This document shows, in pieces, positions 51,651 to 60,769 of a DNA stretch of 61,414 nucleotides (positions within the stretch are counted from its first letter, which is position 1; every line of letters begins with the position of its first letter). The stretch covers positions 1 to 61,414 of the forward strand of contig WQYI01000002.1 of NCBI GenBank assembly GCA_009781315.1. The letters run 5' to 3'. This DNA comes from Candidatus Endomicrobium embiratermitis. Its GTDB lineage: Bacteria; Elusimicrobiota; Endomicrobiia; Endomicrobiales; Endomicrobiaceae. Position numbers and translations under genes: made by a program. The notes under the pieces were generated by a model. The model saw only the letters and a list, made by a program, of their open reading frames with translations, did not search any database and was not told where the DNA came from.

Positions 51651-52967
51651 CTCTGTTTTTAAAACCGCTTTTGTTTTTAACGGCAGTATCCAAAAAGCGG
51701 TAAGTACCAATGAAATAATTAATCCCGCCAGGATTCCTTTTACCCCGTAATTTTTTGAGAGGAAATATTGAGCCGATGCGTTTAGCGCTATTTGAAAAGG
51801 CATATATATAAAAAGCGTCCGCAGCGCGTTTATACTTTGAAGAAAAGTCAGAAAAGTATCGCAATAACATCTCAGCAATATAAAAATCCCGAACATCAAA
51901 ATCAGCAAAGGAGATGCGTCTATTTGCGTTCCGGGAGCGAGAATTTTAATAATTACCGGCGAAAAAATATATATGAAGGCTGTTCCTGCAATTGATAAAA
52001 TTAAAACCAGCAGATTATATTTTTTTATCATAGATTTGATTTGATTGAATTCTTTTCTCACATACATTTCGCTAAATACGGGCCATACGGCCGCAAGAAC
52101 GGCGATATAAATAAATACGATAAACATAAATACTTTCATAAAAATACTATATGTTACTATATCTGCCGGTTTTAGAGTTTGCGACATTACAAGATAATCG
52201 GTTTGTAAAAAGATAAGAGTAAAGATTGTGATAGAATGAAATTTAACGGCTCGTATAAATATGTTTTTGATTGTTTTTATATCAAATTCAAAAATACGCG
52301 GCAGGTACGAGGCAAATATTTTTATAAAAAGAGGCGCCGCGCAAAGAAAAAGAGGCAGAGTAAAGATTATTAACGCCGTCGTAATACTATGCCCTTCGGG
52401 ATAATGTCTTTTAAATATAACTATGGCAGCCATAGATATTATCGCGGAAAGAGCCTGAAGAAAGTTTGAAACATACCCTTTATGCAAAGCATAATAAACT
52501 TTATAAACCGGGAATGTCAATGCGTAGGCAAGATATATCATAGCCCCTGTCAGGATAATATGAGTTGTTTGTATTTCGGAAATATTAGTGAATTTTCTAA
52601 ATATTATATTTTGTACGGGATTTGAAATAAATATTATAACTATGGAAAAAATAACAAATAATATTATTATAATCTGAAGGCAGGCTTTTAAATATTTATC
52701 GTAATTTTCGTTTTTCGCTCTGCTTTCGGATATAAAGTTTTGCAGTGATGTTCCGATACTTAATTCCGTGAGAGCAGACCATGATACGATGGAAAAAGCG
52801 ATGGCATATACGGCGTATCTGTCTTCTCCTAAGTAAGACAACAGCGCCCGAATGCTTATTATTTGCACGGACGCGATTATTATTTTGCTTATCCAGCCGC
52901 TAATAGCCACAAATAAGTGGGGCGGGATTTTATTAAATGGTGTAGTAATTGCGCTTTTTATATCCAT
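51642..52967 (-). CDS. Polysaccharide flippase, Wzx-like (MATE/PST superfamily)
   Basis: About 441 residues from ATG 52967; an ATG at 52997 would extend it over the radical SAM gene and neither has a clear ribosome site. Roughly 12 to 14 hydrophobic helices and the N-terminal WISKIIIASVQIISI are typical of PST-family exporters that move undecaprenyl-linked oligosaccharides across the inner membrane. No Wzy polymerase or ligase is visible nearby. Confidence 0.83.
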   Translation of the reverse strand: MDIKSAITTPFNKIPPHLFVAISGWISKIIIASVQIISIRALLSYLGEDRYAVYAIAFSIVSWSALTELSIGTSLQNFISESRAKNENYDKYLKACLQIIIILFVIFSIVIIFISNPVQNIIFRKFTNISEIQTTHIILTGAMIYLAYALTFPVYKVYYALHKGYVSNFLQALSAIISMAAIVIFKRHYPEGHSITTALIIFTLPLFLCAAPLFIKIFASYLPRIFEFDIKTIKNIFIRAVKFHSITIFTLIFLQTDYLVMSQTLKPADIVTYSIFMKVFMFIVFIYIAVLAAVWPVFSEMYVRKEFNQIKSMIKKYNLLVLILSIAGTAFIYIFSPVIIKILAPGTQIDASPLLILMFGIFILLRCYCDTFLTFLQSINALRTLFIYMPFQIALNASAQYFLSKNYGVKGILAGLIISLVLTAFWILPLKTKAVLKTELP

Positions 52968-53866
52968 TCGCTTATTTCTTTTTTTGAGACGCCCCATAAG
53001 CTGTTATAGGTTCTTTTCTTTACCGCGCAATAACGGCAGGCGTCAATAGGCTTTGAAATATAATCCAGAATTTCTTTTATATCGGAAGCTTTGTATATAT
53101 CTATAAAACTGCTTTCCATTACGGGAATATTTTTATTAAAATACTCGTTGAATATATTTACGGTAACGGGTATCGAACATATTGAAAATTTTCCGTTTTT
53201 TAAATAATAACATCCGTTGCATTTTCCATTCTCGTAATTGTATTTTCCGTCTTGCCCGCCTTCTGTGTCAAGGGGGAAATGATGCGAAGTTTTCTTCCCG
53301 ATTTCCAGTCCCTGATAGTCGATGTCTATTTTGTAATCGTCGCTTTTTTTGTTAATGGTTTTCCAGTTTAATTTTATCGGATATCTTGTTATAATTAAAG
53401 ATATTTTTTCACGCTGCAGCGTTTCCCAAAATTCGTCGGTTTGATTCGGAAGCAAAATTCCGTTTGTGCCGATTCTTATTTGTATGTTCGGGAAAATATT
53501 CCTTGCTTTGCTAAGCATTTTTAATAAATCCGGATGCAGTAAAGGTTCTCCGCCGGTAAGATTTAATCTTTTGATTTTTCCGCCTGTAAGCTCTGCCAGC
53601 CTTTTTAAATCTTTTGTAAATGTATTAATGTCCGTGACGTTGTCTTTGGCTATAGGGGAGAAGGATGAACAGTTTTTGCAATTTAAGTTGCATCTGTCTA
53701 TTATATGATAATGTATGTCTTCTATAAAGTAATCAGAGGCGGCAATTTTTTTGTTAAATTTCAGCGTTTTCTCAAAAAAATTTTTAATTTGTTTTATGCG
53801 AAGAATAACGGAAATCTTATATGCCGTCTCATTCGTTATTATAAATCGTTTTATTTTTTTTAACAT
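52958..53866 (-). CDS. Radical SAM protein with extra C-terminal cysteines (SPASM-like)
   Basis: 302 residues. The radical SAM cluster motif C-x3-C-x2-C is in DRCNLNCKNCSSFSP (about 58-66), followed by NLTGGEPLLHP. C-terminal cysteines (CNGCYYLKNG, FSICSIP, CRYCAVKK) suggest an auxiliary iron-sulfur cluster. Members next to glycosyltransferases are often annotated only as radical SAM proteins; sugar or lipid modification is plausible but unproven. Lies 3 bp after the GT9 gene and overlaps the flippase. Confidence 0.85.
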   Translation of the reverse strand: MLKKIKRFIITNETAYKISVILRIKQIKNFFEKTLKFNKKIAASDYFIEDIHYHIIDRCNLNCKNCSSFSPIAKDNVTDINTFTKDLKRLAELTGGKIKRLNLTGGEPLLHPDLLKMLSKARNIFPNIQIRIGTNGILLPNQTDEFWETLQREKISLIITRYPIKLNWKTINKKSDDYKIDIDYQGLEIGKKTSHHFPLDTEGGQDGKYNYENGKCNGCYYLKNGKFSICSIPVTVNIFNEYFNKNIPVMESSFIDIYKASDIKEILDYISKPIDACRYCAVKKRTYNSLWGVSKKEISEWI

Positions 53867-53869
53867 AAT

Positions 53870-54928
53870 TTATTCGCTTTTTTCGTTTAATAAAATTTTT
53901 GCGGTTTCGCATATTTCTTTAACGCTTATATTATATAAACATTTCAATCCGTTTGGACATTCTGCGTATGAACACGGCGAACATTTTTCATAAGAGCATA
54001 ATGCTGCGGCTTTGTGCGTAACAGGCATGGATTCGTCCGGAAGGGTTTGACCGTGAAGCGATATCACTTTTATTCCCGCGGCCGCGGCTAAATGAACGGT
54101 TCCCGTGTCAACGGAGATTAATAAGTCGGATTGTTCCAACACGGCTTTTAAAACCAAAATATCCGTTTTACCGCATAGGTTTTTTATACTTACGTCTTTT
54201 AGTGAATTTACGATTTTTTTGGAATTATCAAAAATTGATTTATCTCCCAATAAACAAAAATTAGACGGTATTTGCGAACTCAAAGCTTTTATTATTTCTA
54301 TTATTCTTTCGTCGGGCAATGTTTTTTGTCCTCGGTAATTTATGCATACCGTAAATCCCGTTTTTTCGCCGATTAAATTCAAAGCTTTATCCGATAGATT
54401 TTTAGTATCGGTAAGCACGGGTTTCGCCAGATTATAGCTTTCTAAAAATTGTCTGGCTATATTTTGATATCTTTGCGACATATGAAAATGCTTTACATCA
54501 GGATTCAGACGAGCCGTGAACGTGAAATATTTTCTTGACGGTTCGGCGGCGTTTTTGATTCCCGCTCTTATATCGGGTCCTGCTATAACTTTGATCCCTG
54601 CCATTTTAACTATAAGCGTAAGCAGGGTCGAATTGTCAAAAAAAATACATGCTTCATATCCGCCGAAAACAAGTTTTAAAAAATATCTTAAAAACCACAG
54701 GGATTTTTTTAGTCTGTCTTTTATATAAGAGTCGTTTCTGGAATGATAGTAGAAAAAATATTTATCTATTACCGGATTGTTTTTTGCGAGCTGTTCAAAT
54801 TCTTTGAGCAGTAATACCGTAAGTTCCGATTTTGGAAAAGTTTTTTTTATGATTGCAAAAGCGGACGTAGCCCATATAAAATCTCCGAGCCCCCAGTATG
54901 TTATAGCCAATATTTTTTTATAAGACAT
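53870..54928 (-). CDS. GT9 glycosyltransferase, ADP-heptose:LPS heptosyltransferase-like
   Basis: 352 residues of GT-B fold. WGLGDFIWATSAFAIIK at the N-terminus and SVDTGTVHLAAAAGIKVISL near the C-terminus are the family GT9 signatures. A short cysteine-rich stretch near the end (CSPCSYAECPNGLKC) is common in one GT9 subgroup. It would add heptose or a related sugar to a lipid-linked core at the cytoplasmic membrane face, supporting an LPS-like outer membrane. Confidence 0.88.
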   Translation of the reverse strand: MSYKKILAITYWGLGDFIWATSAFAIIKKTFPKSELTVLLLKEFEQLAKNNPVIDKYFFYYHSRNDSYIKDRLKKSLWFLRYFLKLVFGGYEACIFFDNSTLLTLIVKMAGIKVIAGPDIRAGIKNAAEPSRKYFTFTARLNPDVKHFHMSQRYQNIARQFLESYNLAKPVLTDTKNLSDKALNLIGEKTGFTVCINYRGQKTLPDERIIEIIKALSSQIPSNFCLLGDKSIFDNSKKIVNSLKDVSIKNLCGKTDILVLKAVLEQSDLLISVDTGTVHLAAAAGIKVISLHGQTLPDESMPVTHKAAALCSYEKCSPCSYAECPNGLKCLYNISVKEICETAKILLNEKSE

Positions 54929-54950
54929 AGTGTTTTCCGCTTTTGAGGAG

Positions 54951-55820
54951 CTATAAGTTTTTTACGTTTACAGCCTTAATAAAACCTAAAATAACATGCA
55001 GTTTTCTTGAAAAAGAAACAAATCCGTTTTTAAGAAGGGTTTCAATCAAAATATTCTCGCCTTTAAAATGCCATTCTAGAAGTATATAGCTTATTTTAGG
55101 AAATAATCCGGCTTTATCAAGGCAGTCAAAGATCTTATATTCGCTGCCTTCGCAGTCCATTTTTACAATAATTTTTTCTTTTGAAGCGGAATTTATAATT
55201 TCGGAAAAGATTTTATCGGCAGCCGCGAGTTTTACGGTTTGCTTTGTCGTATTTCCTACATTCGGAGTCAGATTTTTTAAATTTACGTCGGTTACGGTAT
55301 TTAAACCCTGATCTTTTGACGAATAATTAACGGATATATCGGCGTCATTGTCCGAAATTCCGAAATTGTGGGGATAAATTTTTTCTTTTAACTCTTTATT
55401 AAGTTCAAAATTGCGGATAGCTGATTCGTAAGTTTCTTTAAAAGGTTCGTAAGAGAAGACTTTTTTTATGTTCGGCTGAGATGCGAAATAAAGCGATGCT
55501 GCGCCTTTATTCATTCCCACGTCAATTACAACACATTCGTCTTTTGTGTTTATTTTGTAGTTTAACTCATAGAAAATTTCAAGTATGATTTTAATATCCG
55601 AAATGTTTTTAACGAGAAATTTTATTTTACGGTTTTCGTCGCCGTCAATTGTTACAATTAAATCATTATTAAAGGTTTGAAATGCTGCATTTAATCTTAT
55701 TACAAACCGCCTGACAATTACAGGATGCGTTAGAAAAAGAAGCCAGACTTTAAAATTAAGATTATTTATAAATAATCTTATATTTTTTAAATCTTTCCAA
55801 AGCAGTTTGAAATAAAACAC
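54951..55820 (-). CDS. FkbM-family methyltransferase (second copy in cluster)
   Basis: 289 residues. DVGMNKGAASLYFA (about 101-114) is the SAM-binding motif and VKMDCEGSEYKIFDCL the conserved C-terminal FkbM motif. It shares only the fold with the other FkbM protein of the cluster, so they probably methylate different positions. Co-directional with the epimerase upstream and the GT9 gene downstream, with gaps of about 20 bp. Confidence 0.87.
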   Translation of the reverse strand: MFYFKLLWKDLKNIRLFINNLNFKVWLLFLTHPVIVRRFVIRLNAAFQTFNNDLIVTIDGDENRKIKFLVKNISDIKIILEIFYELNYKINTKDECVVIDVGMNKGAASLYFASQPNIKKVFSYEPFKETYESAIRNFELNKELKEKIYPHNFGISDNDADISVNYSSKDQGLNTVTDVNLKNLTPNVGNTTKQTVKLAAADKIFSEIINSASKEKIIVKMDCEGSEYKIFDCLDKAGLFPKISYILLEWHFKGENILIETLLKNGFVSFSRKLHVILGFIKAVNVKNL

Positions 55821-55844
55821 TGTTATTTTTCCTTCTTTGCATTT

Positions 55845-56747
55845 TTACATGGAAATTAATATATTGTCAATCGCTTGGTCTAAAGAGTATTGTATATGAT
55901 ATCCGACTTCGTTTGTAAGGCGCGAGTTATCGCCGACTATAACCGGCGGCTGGTTTGTAGGTTCATTTAAAATTTTAATTAAGTCCGGGCGTCCGAGTTT
56001 GTTTGCTATGGCCAAAGCGTAATCCGCAAGAGTTACTCCTTTGCCGGTGCAAATATTTACTATGCCTTCGGCATCGCCGTCTAAAAATTTTACAAAACCG
56101 TTCGCGATATCTTTTGAATATATGTAATCTTTAATTAAACTGCCGTTTGTTATCGTGACTGCTTTGTTTTCTTTAATGCTTTTTATTATGTGCGCCGTAA
56201 GCCTTTTTTCATTTTCACCGTGGCCGTAAACGTAAAAAATTCTGCCCCAGCCGAAATTTACGCCGTTTTGGGCGCAGTAAAGCTCTGAAAGTTCTCTTAA
56301 ATAATTTTTACATTTGGCGTACACGGTTTGCGGACGGACTTCGTCCGTTTCTTTGAGAGGCGTGTCTTTAAATTTATATTCAAAACAAGTTCCCGCAAAA
56401 ACGGCCCTTTTCCCGCCGTTTTCGGTAAAATATTTTAACAGATTAAGCCCTGCTTTCAAAAAATCGAAATTTATATCGGACGTTAAATAATCTTCCGTTG
56501 TCGCCCATGCGAAGTTTAAAAGGTGCGACGGCTTTATACTTTCAAATGCTTTTCTGGCGCTGTCCGCATCAAAAATATTGCAATTTATCCAATTGACGCC
56601 GTTGTCCGGATTTTCTTTGTCTATGGTTAACGCATAAATATCAAACCCGGAGTTTTTAAGAGGTTCTATCGCTTCTTTGCCTATAAGTCCCGAACCGCCT
56701 GTTAAAATTAATTTTTTATAGAAGTTCATGGTTTTTATCTTTTTCAT
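55845..56747 (-). CDS. NAD-dependent sugar epimerase/reductase (extended SDR)
   Basis: 300 residues, or 294 from ATG 56729. Rossmann motif TGGSGLIGKE at the N-terminus and the YAKCK (YxxxK) catalytic pair at about 145 mark an extended short-chain dehydrogenase. Next to the dehydratase, 3-dehydrase and 3,5-epimerase-like genes, it most likely reduces the C4 keto group of a CDP-3,6-dideoxy-hexulose or epimerises it. It overlaps the 3,5-epimerase-like gene by 32 bp (14 with the later start). Confidence 0.83.
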   Translation of the reverse strand: MKKIKTMNFYKKLILTGGSGLIGKEAIEPLKNSGFDIYALTIDKENPDNGVNWINCNIFDADSARKAFESIKPSHLLNFAWATTEDYLTSDINFDFLKAGLNLLKYFTENGGKRAVFAGTCFEYKFKDTPLKETDEVRPQTVYAKCKNYLRELSELYCAQNGVNFGWGRIFYVYGHGENEKRLTAHIIKSIKENKAVTITNGSLIKDYIYSKDIANGFVKFLDGDAEGIVNICTGKGVTLADYALAIANKLGRPDLIKILNEPTNQPPVIVGDNSRLTNEVGYHIQYSLDQAIDNILISM

Positions 56748-57243
56748 TTATTATTACGTTTTTGCGATCCGGCCATTTAATGCCTATTTTCGGGTCATTC
56801 CATCTTATTCCCGCGTAATAATCGGGCATAAAGAATTCGCTGAGTATATAAAATAAAACGGTATCGTCTTCAAGCGTCTGAAAACCGTGCGCGCACATAG
56901 GGGGAATGTATATACTTGCTTCGTTTTTTTCCGATAAAACGACATGGGTCCATTTTAAATAAGTCGGCGAATCTTTTCTGATGTCGACTATTACGTTATA
57001 ACTTGAACCTTTCATGCATGAAACTATTTTTTGTTCTGTAAACGGTTCTTTTTGATAGTGCAGTCCGCGTAAAACGCCGGCGCTGTTATTTTTTGACATG
57101 TTGCATTGTTTGACGTTAAAACTTATGTCATGGAGCGTGAGGTCTCTTTTGCAAAAAAATCTGAAAAAAGAACCTCTGTGGTCTTTATACTTGTCTGGTT
57201 CTATCACGAAAGCCCCTTTTATGGGGAGTTCTTTAAAAACCAT
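56716..57243 (-). CDS. dTDP-4-dehydrorhamnose 3,5-epimerase-like protein
   Basis: 175 residues of the RmlC cupin family. VLRGLHYQ with the catalytic histidine, DIRKDSPTYLKW, IPPMCAHGFQTLEDD and IRWNDPKIGIKWP are intact. Because no dTDP-sugar genes accompany it while CDP-sugar genes do, a role as a CDP-sugar 5-epimerase (as AscE in ascarylose synthesis) is more likely than rhamnose synthesis. This is inference from context. Confidence 0.87.
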   Translation of the reverse strand: MVFKELPIKGAFVIEPDKYKDHRGSFFRFFCKRDLTLHDISFNVKQCNMSKNNSAGVLRGLHYQKEPFTEQKIVSCMKGSSYNVIVDIRKDSPTYLKWTHVVLSEKNEASIYIPPMCAHGFQTLEDDTVLFYILSEFFMPDYYAGIRWNDPKIGIKWPDRKNVIINEKDKNHELL

Positions 57244-57245
57244 TT

Positions 57246-58577
57246 TTATTTCCTTGCCAGATTCTTTATTTTGCCTACCATGAATTGTAGCATTTTTTTA
57301 GTTATTGCGGGATATACCCCTATCCATAAAGAATTATTCATAACTGTTTCGGTGTTTTTTAAATTTTCCGATATTCTGTGCGATTTTTTATCTTTTCTAA
57401 AATAGTCAAAGCAGGGTTGTTTTGTTATGTTTCCCGCGAATAACATTCTTGCCTGAATATTATTTTTTTCAAGATATTGTACTAAAGCGTTTCTTGTAAT
57501 TTTTGAATTTTCCTTTACTGTTATTAAAAAGCCAAACCAGCCGGGCTTTGAGTTTTTTTCGGGTTCCGGCAGTATCAATACGTCGGAAAATTCGTTGAGA
57601 GATTTACGCAGATACTGCCAATTTTCATTACGTTTTTTTATAAATGACGGAAGTTTTTTTAACTGGGCGCAGCCTATGGCCGCCTGCATTTCCGTGGCTT
57701 TAAGATTATATCCGAAATGAGAGTAAACGTATTTATGGTCGTATCCTTCGGGCAATAAACCGTATTTAGAATCAAACCTGCGTCCGCATGAATTATCTTT
57801 TCCCAAAGGGCATGAGCAGTCTCTTCCCCAGTCCCTCAGCGAAAGCATAATTTTGTGAAGCAGAGGATTATTAGTATATACCGCGCCGCCTTCGCCTGTA
57901 GTAATGTGATGGGCGGGGTAAAAACTCGATGTCCCTATATCGCCGACTGTACCTGTATAACGGAGTTTCCCGTTGATTTTATACTTTGCTCCTAGCGCGT
58001 CGCAATTGTCTTCTATAAGCCAAAGATTATTTTTTTTACAAAAAGAGCTTACGGCTTTTAAATCAAACGGATTTCCAAGCGTGTGGGCAATCATAACCGC
58101 TTTTGTTTTTTTTGTGAGAACTTTTTTTAAAACATTAACGTCTATGTTATATTGCGGAATCGTTATATCCGTAAAAACAGGCACGGCTCCGAATTGCAAT
58201 ATCGGAGCGACGGTTGTCGGAAAACAGGCCGCGACGGTTATTATTTCATCGCCCCTTTTTATGGCTCTGTTTTTTAAGAGAGGAGAGGTCAAAGCCGTAA
58301 AGGCGAGTAAATTTGCCGACGAGCCCGAATTTACAAACAGGCAATGCCTGATATTTAAAAACTTTGCCAGAGATGTTTCGAATTTATCGGTATATTTTCC
58401 CGATGTAAGCCAAAAATCCAAAGAAGCGTCTATTAAATTTTTTACTTCTTCGCGGTCAAACACTCTGCCCGCGTAATTTATTTTCGAACCTTTCTTGTAT
58501 TTTTCAGGTTTAAGAAATTCTTTCGCGTATTTGTCCGCAAGATTTAGGATCTGTTTACGGGCTGTTTTTTCATTCAT
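57246..58577 (-). CDS. rfbH: CDP-4-dehydro-6-deoxyglucose 3-dehydrase (RfbH/E1 type)
   Basis: 443 residues of the DegT/DnrJ/EryC1 fold. The usual Schiff-base lysine is replaced by histidine in SFYPAHHITTGEGGAVY (about 215-231), the hallmark of the PMP-dependent E1 dehydrase, and CSCPLGKDNSC provides cysteines for its [2Fe-2S] cluster. It removes the C3 hydroxyl of CDP-4-keto-6-deoxyglucose, the first 3,6-dideoxysugar step, and needs a reductase partner (E3), which is not in the window. It overlaps the dehydratase gene by 8 bp. Confidence 0.93.
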   Translation of the reverse strand: MNEKTARKQILNLADKYAKEFLKPEKYKKGSKINYAGRVFDREEVKNLIDASLDFWLTSGKYTDKFETSLAKFLNIRHCLFVNSGSSANLLAFTALTSPLLKNRAIKRGDEIITVAACFPTTVAPILQFGAVPVFTDITIPQYNIDVNVLKKVLTKKTKAVMIAHTLGNPFDLKAVSSFCKKNNLWLIEDNCDALGAKYKINGKLRYTGTVGDIGTSSFYPAHHITTGEGGAVYTNNPLLHKIMLSLRDWGRDCSCPLGKDNSCGRRFDSKYGLLPEGYDHKYVYSHFGYNLKATEMQAAIGCAQLKKLPSFIKKRNENWQYLRKSLNEFSDVLILPEPEKNSKPGWFGFLITVKENSKITRNALVQYLEKNNIQARMLFAGNITKQPCFDYFRKDKKSHRISENLKNTETVMNNSLWIGVYPAITKKMLQFMVGKIKNLARK

Positions 58578-59637
58578 AAATATCCTTAATTAATCCGTAA
58601 TATTCTTTTATCTGACTGTCCATAATCTCGTTAAAATTTTTTTTGTCCATATACGCTTTGGTCCATTCGGCGGTCATATCAACGGCTTTGTTTAGAGTTA
58701 TTGACGGTTTCCAGCCTAATATCGTTTTTATTTTTTCAGTATTGAGCATAAGTAAATCCGTTTCAAAAGGCTGCTGTTCATTATGGTTTTGTAAAATCCG
58801 GGGCGGTTCTTTAAAATGCGAATAAAACATATTTGCCAGTTGTTCGATTTTTACATATTCTGACATTTCGGGGCCTATATTATAATTGCCTTCGTACTTT
58901 TTATGTTCATATTGTTTTTTTACTATGAGCAGATAAGCGAAAATAGTTTCCGTAACATGCTGGTAAGGTCTTACGAAACCGGGATTTCTCAAGATAAGAG
59001 GTTTATTTTCAGACAAAGCTTTTACGGCGTCCGGAATCAATCTGTGATCTGAAAAATCTCCGCCGCCTATTACGTTTCCCGAACGTACGGTAGATATCGC
59101 GGTCCGGGTATTTTTAAAAAAAGATTTTTTGTAACTTTCCGTTATAAGTTCCGAACAGGATTTTGAATTTGAATAAGGATCTTGTCCGTTTAATTCGTCC
59201 GATTCTTTATAAACTTGTCCGGACTTGTTGTTTTTATAGACTTTATCTGTCGTGACGTTTAAAAACGATTTTACCGTTTTACATTCTCTTGAGGCTTCAA
59301 GAATATTTACCGTTCCCATAACGTTTGTTTCATAAGTGTAGGCGGGATTTTTGTAAGATTCTCTGACAAGAGGCTGCGCCGCCATATGAATTATTATTTC
59401 GGGTTTAACGGCTGACACGGTTTTTTTAAGAGCGACGAGATCTCTTATGTCGGCAAAAACAGAATCTATGTCTTTAGAAATTTCAGCAAGATTAAACAGA
59501 TTGGGGGTTTCAGAAGGCAAAAGGGCATAGCCTGTTACATGCGCGCCCGCAAAATTTAAAATTTTACAAAGCCACGAACCTTTAAAACCGGTATGGCCTG
59601 TGATAAGTATTTTTTTATTTTTAAAGAAATTCAGCAT
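58570..59637 (-). CDS. rfbG: CDP-glucose 4,6-dehydratase
   Basis: 355 residues from ATG 59637. A TTG start at 59673 would add 12 residues and run into the neighbouring gene without a ribosome site. KILITGHTGFKGSWL is the NAD-binding motif peculiar to this subgroup; PLVRESYKNP, VTTDKVYKN, DPYSNSKSCSE with the catalytic YSxSK and RSGNVIGGGDFSDHRLIPD (one run) are typical. It converts CDP-glucose to CDP-4-keto-6-deoxyglucose, the substrate of the RfbH-type enzyme encoded next. The cytidylyltransferase (RfbF) that makes CDP-glucose is not in this window. Confidence 0.93.
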   Translation of the reverse strand: MLNFFKNKKILITGHTGFKGSWLCKILNFAGAHVTGYALLPSETPNLFNLAEISKDIDSVFADIRDLVALKKTVSAVKPEIIIHMAAQPLVRESYKNPAYTYETNVMGTVNILEASRECKTVKSFLNVTTDKVYKNNKSGQVYKESDELNGQDPYSNSKSCSELITESYKKSFFKNTRTAISTVRSGNVIGGGDFSDHRLIPDAVKALSENKPLILRNPGFVRPYQHVTETIFAYLLIVKKQYEHKKYEGNYNIGPEMSEYVKIEQLANMFYSHFKEPPRILQNHNEQQPFETDLLMLNTEKIKTILGWKPSITLNKAVDMTAEWTKAYMDKKNFNEIMDSQIKEYYGLIKDIYE

Positions 59638-59653
59638 AAACGGATTTACCGCT

Positions 59654-60124
59654 TTACGCGTTATTTTTATCAAGAGAAATTAAAAGAGGAACTTCGCCGC
59701 AGTCAGGAAATAAATGACAGTTTATGCACTCGCTCCATATTTTATGCGGAAGCATTTCTTTTGGAATAATATTGTATCCGAGCTTTTGAAAAAAATCCGG
59801 TTTGAAACTCAATGCAAAAACTTTGTCTACGCCCAAATCTTTCGCGTTTTGCTGAAGCTGCAAAACTATTTGTTTTCCGATCCCTTGTTTTGTATATTTT
59901 TCGGCAACGGCCAAAGCCTTTACTTCCGCCAAATCTTCCCACGCCACATGCAGCGCTCCGCAGCCTATAATTGAGCCGTTGTCATCCTCGACTACCACAT
60001 ATTCCTGAATATTTTCATATATTGAATTGAGCGACCTGTGCAGCATTTCTTTGTTGTCTGCATAATGTTCGACAAGTTTATGTATTTCTTTTACGTCTGT
60101 GACCTTTGCCGGACGAATTTTCAT
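59654..60124 (-). CDS. GNAT acetyltransferase, ArgA-like (short N-acetylglutamate synthase type)
   Basis: 156 residues from ATG 60124, selected because AAGGA lies 6 nt before it. Acetyl-CoA-binding motif EKYTKQGIGKQIV and the terminal PHKIWSECINCHLFPDCGE, with its three cysteines, match the short GNAT proteins often annotated as amino-acid N-acetyltransferases that stand in for ArgA in arginine synthesis. Substrate not proven. Same strand as the oxidoreductase genes, 39 bp downstream of them. Confidence 0.82.
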   Translation of the reverse strand: MKIRPAKVTDVKEIHKLVEHYADNKEMLHRSLNSIYENIQEYVVVEDDNGSIIGCGALHVAWEDLAEVKALAVAEKYTKQGIGKQIVLQLQQNAKDLGVDKVFALSFKPDFFQKLGYNIIPKEMLPHKIWSECINCHLFPDCGEVPLLISLDKNNA

Positions 60125-60163
60125 GATTTTTCCTTTTTGAGGCACTGCTTATTGTAACGAATG

Positions 60164-60769
60164 TTACTTTACGAAATTATATCCTGCCTGAATTGCTTTT
60201 TTATTTATTTCGACAAATTCGGGCTTTGAAGAAAAGGCTTTTTCGCATGCCGATAACGCGCTTTGCAAAGTGAGAACTTTTGCGTCTTCAAGTTCGCAAA
60301 TATCTCCCTCTTTCCCGGCGCTTCGTCTTCGCGGATTTGCGCAATTAATTTCAAGGGCTTTTATCAAAGCTCCTACGGCGACAAGATTTGCGGTTTTAAC
60401 ATTTTTTATTTCTTTATCCGCGATGTCGGTTACCGGAACAAAATAAAGTTTTATCCTGTATTCTTTGTTCTGCGGAATTATCGAAGAATTGGCTATTATA
60501 ACCGAGCTTTCAGTCATTCTCGGCATAAATTTATTTAAAGACGGTTCGTTTAAAGCTATAAGCGCGTTAGGGTTAAAAGCAATGGGGGAACCGATTTCGT
60601 CATCTGAAACTATTACGGTGGAATTTGCCGTTCCGCCACGCATTTCCGCTCCGTAAGACGGAAACCATGTAGTATGTAATCCTTGTTCGATCGCCGCCTG
60701 TGCTATTAAAGTTCCCGCAAGCAAAACGCCCTGTCCGCCGAATCCCGCGATTATTATTTCATCATACAT
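60164..60769 (-). CDS. 2-oxoacid:ferredoxin oxidoreductase, gamma subunit
   Basis: 201 residues: EIIIAGFGGQGVLLAGTLIA at the start, TTWFPSYGAEMRGGTAN and the C-terminal AYEKAF-like ACEKAFSSKP are family features. With the beta subunit, overlapping by 8 bp upstream, and an alpha subunit presumably beyond the edge, it oxidises a 2-oxoacid (2-oxoglutarate or a branched-chain one) with CoA to acyl-CoA and CO2, reducing ferredoxin. A good marker of anaerobic metabolism. Substrate not decidable from this subunit. Confidence 0.93.
   Translation of the reverse strand: MYDEIIIAGFGGQGVLLAGTLIAQAAIEQGLHTTWFPSYGAEMRGGTANSTVIVSDDEIGSPIAFNPNALIALNEPSLNKFMPRMTESSVIIANSSIIPQNKEYRIKLYFVPVTDIADKEIKNVKTANLVAVGALIKALEINCANPRRRSAGKEGDICELEDAKVLTLQSALSACEKAFSSKPEFVEINKKAIQAGYNFVK

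Noticed and set aside
59638-59673. TTG start extending the CDP-glucose dehydratase
   Set aside because: It has no ribosome site, overlaps the acetyltransferase gene, and family members begin near the ATG at 59637.
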